Positions 22,398-25,919 of a stretch of DNA of 26,524 nt are shown one piece after another; position 1 is the stretch's first letter, and every line of letters begins with the position of its first letter. The notes beneath the pieces are model-generated. The model ran no database searches. It worked only from the letters and a program-made list of their open reading frames with translations, and was not told the origin of the DNA. The position numbers were made by a program, and so were the translations under genes. The DNA comes from Chromera velia (Eukaryota; Sar; Chromeraceae): positions 32,903-59,426 of the forward strand of contig JAHBMJ010005951.1 in NCBI GenBank assembly GCA_018398765.1, in the 5' to 3' direction.

Positions 22398-22747
22398 GAG
22401 CATGAGCAATCAAAAAGAGACCCCCATGCATGCTGATCTCCTCTGAGATGGACCAGAAAGATTTTCTGGGAGAGGTACATGCGTGAAAAAACATCATCTT
22501 TTTCGCACGATCAAGAAAAAGCCTCTTTCTCTCTAAATTCACACTGCAAAGGAAAATCGTACACCAGAAAGGCGAGTGGATATATGCGAGGAAGCACATT
22601 CAATCATTTTTTTCACAGAGACACGCAAACGCCTCGATTGAACTCATCTAAGTAAAGTCCAAAATCCACATCATCAACTGTTGCGTTCCCCTCCTTCAGC
22701 TCACCTGGATCCCCCCTCTGCCCTCTGCCAGCAGCCCTCCACTCCAT
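1..22747 (-). CDS. Giant multi-exon DUF3638/DUF3645 family P-loop protein, 3' end outside window
   Basis: Minus-strand gene joined by eye. Exons in transcription order: 22747-22631 (tentative), 22358-22287 (tentative), 22014-20809, 20526-20304, 20054-19817, 19610-19479, 19210-19084, 18712-18534, 18237-18156, 17725-17309, 17069-16920, 16606-16463, 16170-16040, 15720-15631, 15283-14017, 13679-13609, 13253-13101, 12884-12754, 12466-12064, 11882-11736, 11378-11136, 10834-10681, 10392-10195, 9846-9664, 9369-9229, 8889-8677, 8440-8314, 8143-8103, 8042-7780, 7459-7285, 6852-6679, 6460-6278, 5997-5767, 5533-5384, 4976-4575, 4143-4058, 3807-3612, 3359-3220, 2898-2718, 2228-2048, 1817-1685, 1381-1207, 952-633, 380-290. 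From 22014 on, the phases agree throughout and give 3,224 codons without a stop. The C-terminal third matches the DUF3638/DUF3645 family from memory: Walker A, DEID and SGT blocks in family order. Members are about 3,000 residues and of unclear function; database names such as ubiquitinyl hydrolase are electronic. The gene is incomplete at its 3' end. Confidence 0.8.
290..952 (-). CDS. Giant gene, exons 43-44: C-terminal helicase-like block with YYDHRHITGVD
   Basis: Exons 952-633 and 380-290, joined in phase 2. They encode about residues 3088-3224, counted from the exon starting at 22014. A Gly/Arg-rich start is followed by ALIDIGALF, then SCKGDGKISGVIYFDE, and across the splice junction FTYYDHRHITGVDIKQ. 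In family members I recall, this place reads as a D-x-G-A block followed by a D-E-A-H-T-R-G-T-D type block, similar in position to helicase motif V. Here the second block is altered (DH for EH, HITGVD for HTRGTD) but the spacing is kept. The last residues (SSSDTPLRDILQ) run to a GTGGGT donor. Assignment to the family is inference from these blocks. Confidence 0.75.
385..439. repeat. CAAT tetranucleotide microsatellite in intron
   Basis: Runs of CAAT with two CAAC variants, lying directly upstream (in the sense direction) of the TTGCAG acceptor of the exon starting at 380. On the gene's sense strand it reads ATTG repeats. Confidence 0.85.
1160..1203. repeat. CTGG/CTGA tetranucleotide repeat in intron
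   Basis: CTGACTGGCTGGCTGG-type repeat lying next to the GTGTGT donor that ends the exon at 1207. Confidence 0.75.
1207..2228 (-). CDS. Giant gene, exons 40-42: VLP and GYSGT blocks of the DUF3638 family
   Basis: Exons 2228-2048, 1817-1685 and 1381-1207. Exon 40 holds VFFREVVGAKDTDLHDLL and ends near NYTRENVLPA, which corresponds to the family block ending in V-(F/L)-P before the conserved core. Exon 41 carries QIIANPQNLGSMFQ then VQGYSGTLENTFIFPYD. GYSGT fits the family's F-S-G-T-N-D block and may be the equivalent of helicase motif III (SAT). Exon 42 begins TFDTASDEARRRLT, includes GKVLYRIIGSNP, and ends in an Ala/Pro/Asp-rich stretch. Donors are GTCAGG, GTACGT and GTGTGT; acceptors are ATCAG, ATGCAG and CTGCAG. 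Confidence 0.75.
2427..2712. repeat. CAGA-type satellite with an 80-bp higher-order period
   Basis: Nearly 290 bp of CAGA/CAGG/CAAG units. The block starting at 2461 recurs at 2541 without change over at least 60 bases, giving an exact 80-bp period. A third, diverged copy begins at about 2601-2621. It sits in the longest intron found (2229-2717) and keeps several reading frames open by chance. Confidence 0.9.
2718..3359 (-). CDS. Giant gene, exons 38-39: DUF3645-like VPYSA block
   Basis: Exons 3359-3220 and 2898-2718. Exon 38 encodes LHFGRSKARPGFPLPVPYSA followed by ANTPNESSEFANR. The pattern VPY-x-A...P...SEF is the recognisable signature of the short DUF3645 domain (family consensus, from memory, close to VPYRAK..P..RSEFxHPD). 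Exon 39 continues with WEVINRACMTYLVGGLNGEQ, matching the family's stretch that ends in a G-L-x-x-x-Q motif, then a charged helix rich in E/R/K. The intron between them carries CTTC and CTGC repeats, and exon 39 is followed by the large intron with the 80-bp repeat. Confidence in the domain is high given position and context. Confidence 0.8.
2983..3006. repeat. CTTC repeat in intron
   Basis: Five or more CTTC units on the plus strand within the intron between exons 38 and 39; purine-rich on the sense strand, an exception to the usual polarity. Confidence 0.85.
3187..3211. repeat. CTGC repeat next to a donor
   Basis: About six CTGC units just downstream (sense direction) of the GTCTGA donor of the exon ending at 3220. 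Confidence 0.85.
3612..4143 (-). CDS. Giant gene, exons 36-37: region between DEID box and DUF3645 block
   Basis: Exons 4143-4058 (86 nt) and 3807-3612 (196 nt), joined through a split Lys codon. The encoded sequence starts VENFELYFEEKVQPELIKET and continues KWSKLVCVSKWKEFPECKKI. It ends in a Lys/Arg-rich stretch and LELLALAHMQ. No motif is recognised; the assignment rests on frame continuity and splice sites (GTAAGT donor at 4057, TTCAG acceptor at 3808, GTGGGA donor at 3611). Confidence 0.65.
3818..3882. repeat. CAGA repeat next to an acceptor
   Basis: CAGA units with small interruptions; on the sense strand a (TCTG) tract running into the TTCAG acceptor at 3808. Confidence 0.9.
4575..4976 (-). 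CDS. Giant gene, exon 35: DEID (Walker B / DExD-box-like) segment
   Basis: Single 402-nt exon in phase 0 at both ends. Starts VSQKHYLVVSPGTAHTIQNT, has a charged helical part (HSEAAEKKVEELKKALQHRR), then GSGVFDEIDITFDPKTEHNF. The tetrad D-E-I-D at 4728-4739 sits where family members carry a D-E-x-D box followed by D-P/V and a stretch of about ten residues to Asn-(F/Y)-P. By analogy with superfamily 2 helicases, this would coordinate Mg2+ and the gamma-phosphate water. That reading is inference; the motif itself is seen. The acceptor is TTGCAG and the donor GTGGGT. Confidence 0.8.
5309..5360. repeat. CA then GA dinucleotide repeat
   Basis: About 17 CA units followed by about 8 GA units within the intron after the exon ending at 5384. 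Confidence 0.9.
5384..5997 (-). CDS. Giant gene, exons 33-34: Walker A P-loop (DUF3638 core)
   Basis: Exons 5997-5767 and 5533-5384, both phase 0. Exon 33 opens with IVVFEYAANLRLREDQALDM, matching the family's F-E-x-x-N-x-x-x-R-x-x-Q lead-in. A Ser/Pro insert (PPPSGSSSDRPSDP) precedes MIIQRLMGGGKTFVLGTLLA. The P-loop residues GGGKT lie at 5839-5853, and ADGYHLSVLMTPQ forms the next strand. Exon 34 starts ALYETNAQDMARRTWTFFGQ and holds HFLNFERA, equivalent to the S-L-(Y/F)-x-T-N...F-x-F-x-R block of the family. Together these are the strongest evidence for an NTP-binding helicase-like fold. Many fungal relatives have GEGKS in the P-loop; GGGKT is a milder, more canonical variant. Confidence 0.85.
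6096..6234. repeat. CACTCA and GA repeats in intron
   Basis: CACTCACACT hexamer-like repeats, then a long GAGAAA and (GA)n stretch, in the intron between exons 32 and 33. Confidence 0.85.
6278..7459 (-). CDS. Giant gene, exons 30-32: region upstream of the P-loop
   Basis: Exons 7459-7285, 6852-6679 and 6460-6278. They encode SEKVAQEANSGRTRLQKETA, then LLGDSLSQYYKRVIDAIERN; then ATWELGSMDEHAMAVDVFGL and VDWRALLPVFLKQSKRVWRA; then AEKLHKLLFSRIFLETSLQH and FKQSDRDTFVELGKTLRSAR. The content is mostly helical and charged. The middle exon looks frameshifted if it is read past 6679, but a GTCAGT donor right there restores phase 0 into the next exon, so no frameshift is needed. No named domain recognised; in the family this part leads directly into the P-loop core. 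Confidence 0.7.
7463..7530. repeat. CAAT and CATT repeats next to an acceptor
   Basis: About five CAAT units abutting the TTGCAG acceptor of the exon starting at 7459, then further CATT units. Confidence 0.8.
7780..8143 (-). CDS. Giant gene, exons 28-29: 41-nt microexon plus next exon
   Basis: The microexon 8143-8103 encodes, with one base from the previous exon, SHHYIVFIPSIKKE. It requires the GTGAAT donor at 8313 rather than the GTCAGT four bases upstream on the sense strand. Exon 29 (8042-7780) encodes SPEPSDEEKFQQYNTISDPS and a largely acidic, helical stretch ending DDFIQKNR. The 60-nt intron between them (8102-8043) is a multiple of three and has no in-frame stop, so the two exons could also be read as one continuous 364-nt exon. 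Confidence 0.6.
8314..9846 (-). CDS. Giant gene, exons 24-27: unrecognised central-to-C-terminal segment
   Basis: Exons 9846-9664, 9369-9229, 8889-8677 and 8440-8314. Encoded pieces: ELELIDMLGDDDFLDSRRRA and RALWGYLGQPNMAPNRVLSV; LKDCKDASSYKTPSGPAEYF and LTMNKAKLWQFSLGEDTWDG; ARSILNGNREEVEYLYKNVW and GGSGWADKAVTLAALFVKRL; YVDTELTRYYMRVDDKDTYL and EMPWPLAAEVRDYSRARVKG. All joins except the last are phase 0. Exon 26 (8889-8677) has no long ATG-initiated frame of its own and was found only by splice logic. I recognise no domain; length and order suit the family's central region. Confidence 0.65.
8978..9040. repeat. GA dinucleotide repeat in intron
   Basis: Long (GA)n with GGGA interruptions; sense-strand (CT)n tract in the intron after the exon ending at 9229. 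Confidence 0.9.
10195..11378 (-). CDS. Giant gene, exons 21-23: family-like helical repeat region
   Basis: Exons 11378-11136, 10834-10681 and 10392-10195. They encode FLVLKDTSKGDTVLLLPEKE, a basic stretch, then KQRLISAYHMLKIGRYDSAL across the junction and FLLEVSSLEKFSEEEGRLAS, ending MPKGLAIKFLTFLIAYQ. The order 'L..AY....G.Y..A...L...FSEEE......K..AI...L' resembles the stretch in large DUF3638 proteins where a helical segment with S-x-E-E-E precedes H-P-x-A-x-A-x-R-L-K. That comparison is from memory. Exon 23 adds SYFGHNDKNVFELCGMGGNS and ends DDQMMLFLSPVQ. The role is unknown; a TPR-like helical scaffold is possible but not shown. Confidence 0.65.
11736..13679 (-). CDS. Giant gene, exons 16-20: unrecognised N-terminal-half segment
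   Basis: Exons 13679-13609, 13253-13101, 12884-12754, 12466-12064 and 11882-11736. The encoded blocks include SEKDVCDFQFYQPDLFCGTT; PPSIMRVDLEGSSWFRTHMK; NKWRDRKQMDRYGHAWRYMQ; EKKDAELLEMIDLDKPDNET with YHFWRAVAGGRDNVLVATDK; and YYDLTSGKSTGLSFSDCDSK with GALVWEQNPTYVLSNSQTLF. The last parts look beta-rich. Several acceptors here are CCAG or TTCAG instead of the usual TGCAG. No domain name is offered. The frame is continuous and all five joins agree in phase. Confidence 0.65.
13421..13467. repeat. CAGT and CT repeats in intron
   Basis: Three to four CAGT units followed by about 15 CT units. On the sense strand this is (GA)n, one of the few purine-rich intron repeats in this gene. Confidence 0.9.
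14017..15283 (-). CDS. Giant gene, exon 15: large 1,267-nt exon, domain unrecognised
   Basis: This is the longest exon of the gene (422 codons plus one base). It starts near LCNYRSEDTARTMGWLWSQK and includes IRLVDLFSFTQSYMMREGKI, an aromatic/Gly-rich piece (TYPGSASGVYYQGGANILDG), FMMVLQNEQARVDGSGENHL, then long helical stretches such as LIQSKQLDFANSKHRNLVDF and VFSKLETALITEPAASYWTR. It ends TWECGKTSTVCRGVLQ at a GTCTGT donor. The acceptor chosen is TTCAG at 15284, which matches the phase of the previous exon; it lies next to a CTGT/CTGC repeat, so the start may be off by some bases. No similarity recognised. Confidence 0.7.
15631..17725 (-). CDS. Giant gene, exons 10-14: unrecognised N-terminal-half segment
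   Basis: Exons 17725-17309, 17069-16920, 16606-16463, 16170-16040 and 15720-15631. Exon 10 (139 codons) begins IHEFPTAINLPSLPLDASII and has FTLPVPRLWSSRHDADGSRT, VGSFTPKMRGDFITARLLAL and DRLPESEKDVWMQ. Exon 11: RLIPSLIDMLYLLVTESLGE and AVNLVLAIVWRLSQ, a hydrophobic helix pair but not clearly membrane-spanning. Exon 12: VYEIQEQPTGSPVVGQYCFH. Exon 13: ETVDFWRNDNAVMNGDCILH. Exon 14: KPLPEGYLKSVADWLAQKGH. Most joins are phase 0. The acceptor of exon 10 lies in a 43-bp tandem duplication that offers a second, frame-shifting acceptor. Confidence 0.7.
16180..16200. repeat. AAAAC pentanucleotide repeat
   Basis: Four AAAAC units close to the TTGCAG acceptor of the exon starting at 16170. Confidence 0.85.
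17712..17797. repeat. 43-bp tandem duplication spanning a 3' splice site
   Basis: Two copies, 17712-17754 and 17755-17797, differing at two main positions (G/A and T/C). Each carries a GTGCAG acceptor on the minus strand, at 17726 and 17769. Only the one at 17726 keeps the reading frame. Confidence 0.9.
18156..18712 (-). CDS. Giant gene, exons 8-9: charged helical segment with GC-AG intron
   Basis: Exons 18712-18534 and 18237-18156. They encode RALEKKELWKELKKEMRPIS, FEGGKGSPPDPLWARLLLEG, and then AHKKESTGVEQARVIAEVQK, which looks like a short coiled coil. The first donor (GTCAGT, 18533) was chosen because only it gives the phase needed to keep exon 9 open; nearer GT sites would leave it out of frame. 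Exon 9 ends CAG followed by GCAAGT, a GC-type donor, and the phase then matches the next exon exactly. Confidence 0.6.
19030..19079. repeat. GA dinucleotide repeat in intron
   Basis: (GA)n with one GGCA interruption directly next to the GTATGC donor of the exon ending at 19084. Confidence 0.9.
19084..20526 (-). CDS. Giant gene, exons 4-7: unrecognised segment with conserved frame
   Basis: Exons 20526-20304, 20054-19817, 19610-19479 and 19210-19084. They encode VVRTHEGSRYATDKGYVLPS and SLISRLTLAHGMAISLRLLQ; GGHLVRTLIAHGTLDSVAVA, AIGWTNPDGGHAMMMDVKKS and IEIDNTGGGSGIHGAAEHGI; RVPMDEIMHTAIMDRVSDLT; and ALDPLAEWRDYKHEAEAPES. Exon 5 has a Gly-rich, His-rich loop. All three split codons rejoin sensibly. 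I recognise no domain. Donors GTGAGT, GTGCGT, GTATGT and GTATGC; acceptors are mostly TGCAG. Confidence 0.7.
20809..22014 (-). CDS. Giant gene, exon 3: N-terminal Ser/Thr/Pro-rich region and helical region
   Basis: A 1,206-nt exon (402 codons, phase 0 at both ends) between a CTGCAG acceptor and a GTGAGT donor. The first part is Pro/Ser-rich (DPSLSPAPSPAPPSLLEREG). It is followed by NRSRQQILDQLDENDKFLAD, then a disordered Thr/Ser/Arg tract with repeated SPTKTR and SPTRTR motifs and several TP/SP sites, then an ordered helical part including MSLALAYSKEVAAKMARFEN and LSILSFFIKMRQELTKHQFA. The tract suggests proline-directed phosphorylation. No domain recognised. The acceptor follows a CTTC repeat. 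Confidence 0.7.
22287..22747 (-). CDS. Giant gene, tentative exons 1-2 with candidate start codon
   Basis: Exon 2 (22358-22287, 24 codons) follows a (GT)n TGCAG acceptor, encodes TALMPDIEVLEPGQAERQGA and joins the next exon in phase 0; its donor could be GTAGAG at 22286 or GTCCGT six bases further on. Exon 1 is proposed from an ATG at 22747: MEWRAAGRGQRGDPGELKEG then DDVDFGLYLDEFNRG, with a donor at 22630 (GTTTGC) or 22624 (GTGTCT), both phase 0. A CTCAG acceptor directly before the ATG (intron end 22749) means this could instead be an internal exon with the true start further upstream. The 5' end is therefore uncertain. Confidence 0.35.
22361..22396. repeat. CA dinucleotide repeat at an acceptor
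   Basis: About 17 CA units; on the sense strand a (GT)n tract leading straight into the TGCAG acceptor of tentative exon 2. Confidence 0.9.
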
Positions 22748-23232
22748 GCTGAGGAGAAGGCACCGAACCAAAAAAACGATTTCACCTTCATCCCGGTGTC
22801 CTTGCTGATCGAATCGCAACGTGACGTGTTGCTTCAGTGCACGCACGGGGAGAAGAGTGACACGGAGTTCGACGCAAAGTGCGTAGTGTGTCCAACTGAG
22901 TGCAGATTGAGATACAAAAAGATGACAGAAATAACACACCGGCTGAGCCTAGAGTCGGATTTGGGGCTCGGCGCTTTCTTGGTTGAGTTGACAGAAGAGG
23001 GATCGACCGATCGATCGATCTAGAAAAAAGAGACACAAGTCAAGAAGGTGGGTCTCTTGCTGTTTTTGCTTTCTGCACGCTTCGAGAAAACAGGTCGGAG
23101 AAACGATAGTTTTTCGCCTGTTCTCAGAGAAACTTTGAAAGCCAGTAATTGAGGGAGAAACGGCTTCCTTCGAGGAAAGCAATTAAGGTCTGCGATCAAT
23201 TGAGTGAGACGTCCTTCCATTTTATGCCAGCA

Positions 23233-23346
23233 TGCATGCATTCAAAACATGACAATTAATTCATGCATGCATGTAATTATATTTTTGAAAAAAAATATAT
23301 AATCCGCTTTTAATTAAATTTTTCAATGCATGCATGCATGCATGCA
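23233..23346. promoter_or_regulatory. Cluster of TGCATGCA palindromes around an AT-rich core
   Basis: TGCATGCA occurs at 23233-23240, at 23264-23271, and as overlapping copies in a (TGCA)5 run at 23327-23346, flanking an AT-rich core with A and T runs. TGCATGCA is a known target of an AP2-domain transcription factor in apicomplexans (Plasmodium PF14_0633 and its Cryptosporidium counterpart). A role for the motif here is inference, and single copies also occur in introns of this window. Confidence 0.35.
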
Positions 23347-23383
23347 GATTACATATATATACATTTCAAACAACAGTACCCGA

Positions 23384-23469
23384 AGAGCCGCTTTCCGGGG
23401 CCACGCGTTGGCTCTCGGAAAAGTTTGGTAAATGCCCCCCGCTTCGCTTTCCGGGGCCATGAGGGGCAT
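23384..23469. repeat. Two copies of CGCTTTCCGGGGCCA, each inside a short inverted repeat
   Basis: The 15-nt element occurs at 23389-23403 and 23445-23459, 56 bases apart in the same orientation. The first overlaps the end of stem AGAGCC (23384-23389), which pairs with GGCTCT (23410-23415). The second lies between ATGCCCC (23432-23438) and GGGGCAT (23463-23469). A 14-nt match also lies in a coding exon of the giant gene at 19146-19159. Confidence 0.5.
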
Positions 23470-23951
23470 ATGGGGGCTCTTAATTCATGGCAGTAAATTC
23501 TCCAGATTGGGTAATCGGCAGTTGGCTCCAACCTCAATCGATCCCACATGATCCCACCCCTGACAATGACTGCTCTTCACGGCTGTCAGATCAGTCCGAC
23601 GATTGAGTCTTGGGGGAGTCTTGCGGGTTGCCCCTGCGTTGATCCGACTAAACTGATGCATTTCTTTGTTTTTTTTCTGTGGCGAGTTTTCTTCGAAATC
23701 AAGATGGTTGCCGTCTCCCTTCTTTCGTCCCGTCTCTCCCAGCCCCTCTGCTCGTTTGTTCCCATCTAAGCACTGAAGCAAGTGTGAGACTGGGTGGGCG
23801 CTGTGCGAAGTCGACGAGGGAAGTCAAACGCATTCAAGAAAAAAAGGAGACTGTCAGACTGACATTTTCCGAAGAGACCACAAAAATCCACCGCAGTCGA
23901 AGAAGAGAATAATCCGTGTCCCCTCTCCTTGCTTTCTTCTTCAAAGAAGCC

Positions 23952-25919
23952 ATGAGTGCGTCTTCATCTTCCTCTTCGTCCTCATCTCGGGAAGTACAGA
24001 GGGAAAGGGAGGCGTCTGCCGAGATGCCAATCCTCCACCTGCCCCCCCAACTCCGTCAGCGTCTCCTGTTTGTCCAGGAGCCCCTTGCCTTCTTTGAGGG
24101 CGCCTCTCCATGGGACCCTCTGATGATTGCAGCAAAGCAGTGGATGCACAGGAAGATAGAGGAAGAGACGGAACAGGCCAAAAAGAAGGATGGGGGGGTG
24201 TTGAGTGACTTAGAAGAGGCGTGGAGGAAAGCCCATACGGAGAGAAACGAGGCTCTCCCTTCTATCAAAACTCTTGTTGAGCTCTTCCTCTGCACACACG
24301 GCAGAGTCCCCCCAGATTTCGGAAGGAGATACCTCACACTCCTGGAGGGAAAGGCAGACATCCCTGCGCTTCCCGATCAGAGGGCTGCCCGAATCTTGAC
24401 CGCGGTGGTGGTTAGAAGGAGAGCGCTTCAGAAAATTCGTTCCGAGCTAATTCTTGATCGGGAGAGACTGATGGAATCTGCAGAGCAGTCCGTGAGATTC
24501 GAGGCACTCATCAGAGAGCTACGCAAACGTTGGAAGGTGACCAGGCGGTCCTTTCGAGAAAACGCTGTGTCAGTGCACTTGTTGGGCATCCCCCCTGATG
24601 AATTTTTGTGGGGGTTGGAGGGGGGGTGTCCCCACCATTCGTGGCCGCCCCCTGTGGGAGGGAGCAGTGCTTTCAACCCCCTTGCAGTGGAGCTGCGCCT
24701 AGCTCCAGCGGGGGGTGGGGTGGAAGGCAGTCGGTGTGACAAGACGGAAATTCGTTTTTTGGAATCGGTGGCGTCTCTGGTGCAGAGGAGATACAGACTT
24801 CGTGTGAGGATCCGGCCTCTCAAAGTTGGGGGGGCAGGGGGAGGGGGAGTGTCGTTGCAGAAGGGAAGGAAAGAGGATGGGGGAAAAGATGAAAAGCAAA
24901 AAAAGGACGAAAGCAGAAGAGGGAAGGGAAATCATACCTTGGTTGAGAAAATTGAGGTAAAACTCCAAGAAGCACAGAGAATTCTGCTCGATAGAGCTGC
25001 GTATGTTGTGGTGGTAGGACAGGCAGATTCGCTTCTCCGTGCGAACAGAAAGAGCATAGACGACCTGGTCGTTCAGGAAGACATGAAATTTCCCCCCCTG
25101 CTTCCCGGTATCAGACAGCCGGAGGGGAAGAGAGGTTGGGATCAGAGAGGTTTCATGACGCACGCGGGCAGAGACCCCAAAGTCGTTGCGTCGAAAAAGA
25201 AAGCCTTTCCTGTTGTCACGCCCTCTTCGTCCCTGTCGTTCGAATCGAAGGATGGGCTCGGAGGGCTACACTGCATTGTGGGTGTGTGTCCCGGGAGGGT
25301 TTCTTCGAAAGAGCCGAGTATGGGCGTGTGTGTTGAGACTGCAGATGCGTCGTCTCTTCTGTTGTCTCTGTTTGCTCGGGGAGGTGCTCGTTTTGCGATC
25401 GAGAGCCCTGACGCTGTCTCTGATTCGTTGCAGGACAGTCAGATTCGATTGGGAGTGGCGGGAGAGTTCAAATCTTCCCAGGGGAAAAGCGGGAAAGAGA
25501 GGGGAGACACGGGGGGGCTGCATCGGATCTCTGTGGAAATTGCGTTTGAGCCGACAGTTGTATCAAATTCTACTAGGGAGAGCGAGGAGGGCCCGCGGGG
25601 GTGGGAGTGGGGGGAGGCGGCAGAGGAGATTTGGGAATTAGAGTGTGCGGCTTTGTTGAATCTTCGTGCGCGGTTTTTAGAGGCATGGAGGTTTGCTGCC
25701 TACGATGCTCCCCAGCAAGTCGGGGAAGCGCACCCGAAGTTGTGGCAGCAGGCGATTCGGCAGGGACAAAGGGAAGGGATGGCGTTGGGGGGGCAACTAG
25801 GTGTGGGGGCAGTTGGGGGTCTAGGCGGGAGAGGGGGGGTCATTTTTGAGAGCATTCCTGGTCGGAGACTTCTGACTGATTTCCTCGGTTGGCTTGGCTC
25901 TGTGATTTTGTCGGAGTGA
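23952..25919 (+). CDS. MED17: Probable Mediator complex subunit 17 (Med17-like), intronless
   Basis: Single open frame of 655 codons ending in TGA. The first ATG is at 23952, with GCC before it; the frame opens 12 codons earlier but without an ATG. An initial Ser run is followed by EPLAFFEGASPWDPL, comparable to the W-P-W-(D/E/Q) block of Med17. RFEALIRELRKRWKVTRRSF (about residues 180-200) matches the most conserved block, which in plant and animal Med17 reads roughly L-(I/L)-R-L-(R/Q)-Q-x-W-K-(V/L)-(K/R). Further on, PLAVELRLAP and RYRLRVRIRP match the paired strands, and IEVKLQEAQRILLDRAAYVV matches the L-x-x-A-Q-x-x-L-x-x-x-x-(F/Y) helix. Length is close to human Med17 (651). A Lys-rich low-complexity insert and a Gly-rich C-terminus are extra. 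Med17 is a core subunit of the Mediator head in the nucleus. Comparisons are from memory. Confidence 0.65.
   Translation: MSASSSSSSSSSREVQREREASAEMPILHLPPQLRQRLLFVQEPLAFFEGASPWDPLMIAAKQWMHRKIEEETEQAKKKDGGVLSDLEEAWRKAHTERNEALPSIKTLVELFLCTHGRVPPDFGRRYLTLLEGKADIPALPDQRAARILTAVVVRRRALQKIRSELILDRERLMESAEQSVRFEALIRELRKRWKVTRRSFRENAVSVHLLGIPPDEFLWGLEGGCPHHSWPPPVGGSSAFNPLAVELRLAPAGGGVEGSRCDKTEIRFLESVASLVQRRYRLRVRIRPLKVGGAGGGGVSLQKGRKEDGGKDEKQKKDESRRGKGNHTLVEKIEVKLQEAQRILLDRAAYVVVVGQADSLLRANRKSIDDLVVQEDMKFPPLLPGIRQPEGKRGWDQRGFMTHAGRDPKVVASKKKAFPVVTPSSSLSFESKDGLGGLHCIVGVCPGRVSSKEPSMGVCVETADASSLLLSLFARGGARFAIESPDAVSDSLQDSQIRLGVAGEFKSSQGKSGKERGDTGGLHRISVEIAFEPTVVSNSTRESEEGPRGWEWGEAAEEIWELECAALLNLRARFLEAWRFAAYDAPQQVGEAHPKLWQQAIRQGQREGMALGGQLGVGAVGGLGGRGGVIFESIPGRRLLTDFLGWLGSVILSE

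Larger units (their letters stand above)
22748..23951. promoter_or_regulatory. Divergent intergenic region between the giant gene and the Med17-like gene
   Basis: About 1.2 kb without a clear gene, separating two head-to-head transcription units, so it should hold both promoters. From 23231 to 23346 it is AT-rich with TGCATGCA palindromes and A/T runs; from 23384 to 23469 it is GC-rich with two copies of a 15-nt element. A minus-strand open frame from an ATG at 23220 to about 23020 (MEGRLTQLIADLNCFPRRKP at its start) looks protein-like. It could be an extra 5' exon of the giant gene, but I found no donor in it with the phase needed for the next candidate exon. No TATA box or initiator could be assigned. 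Confidence 0.45.

Noticed and set aside
22796-23023. Plus-strand frame with Cys pairs (CVVCPTEC), considered as a zinc-binding small protein
   Set aside because: Only 75 codons, overlaps the upstream region and lacks any second zinc-ligand pair or supporting context.
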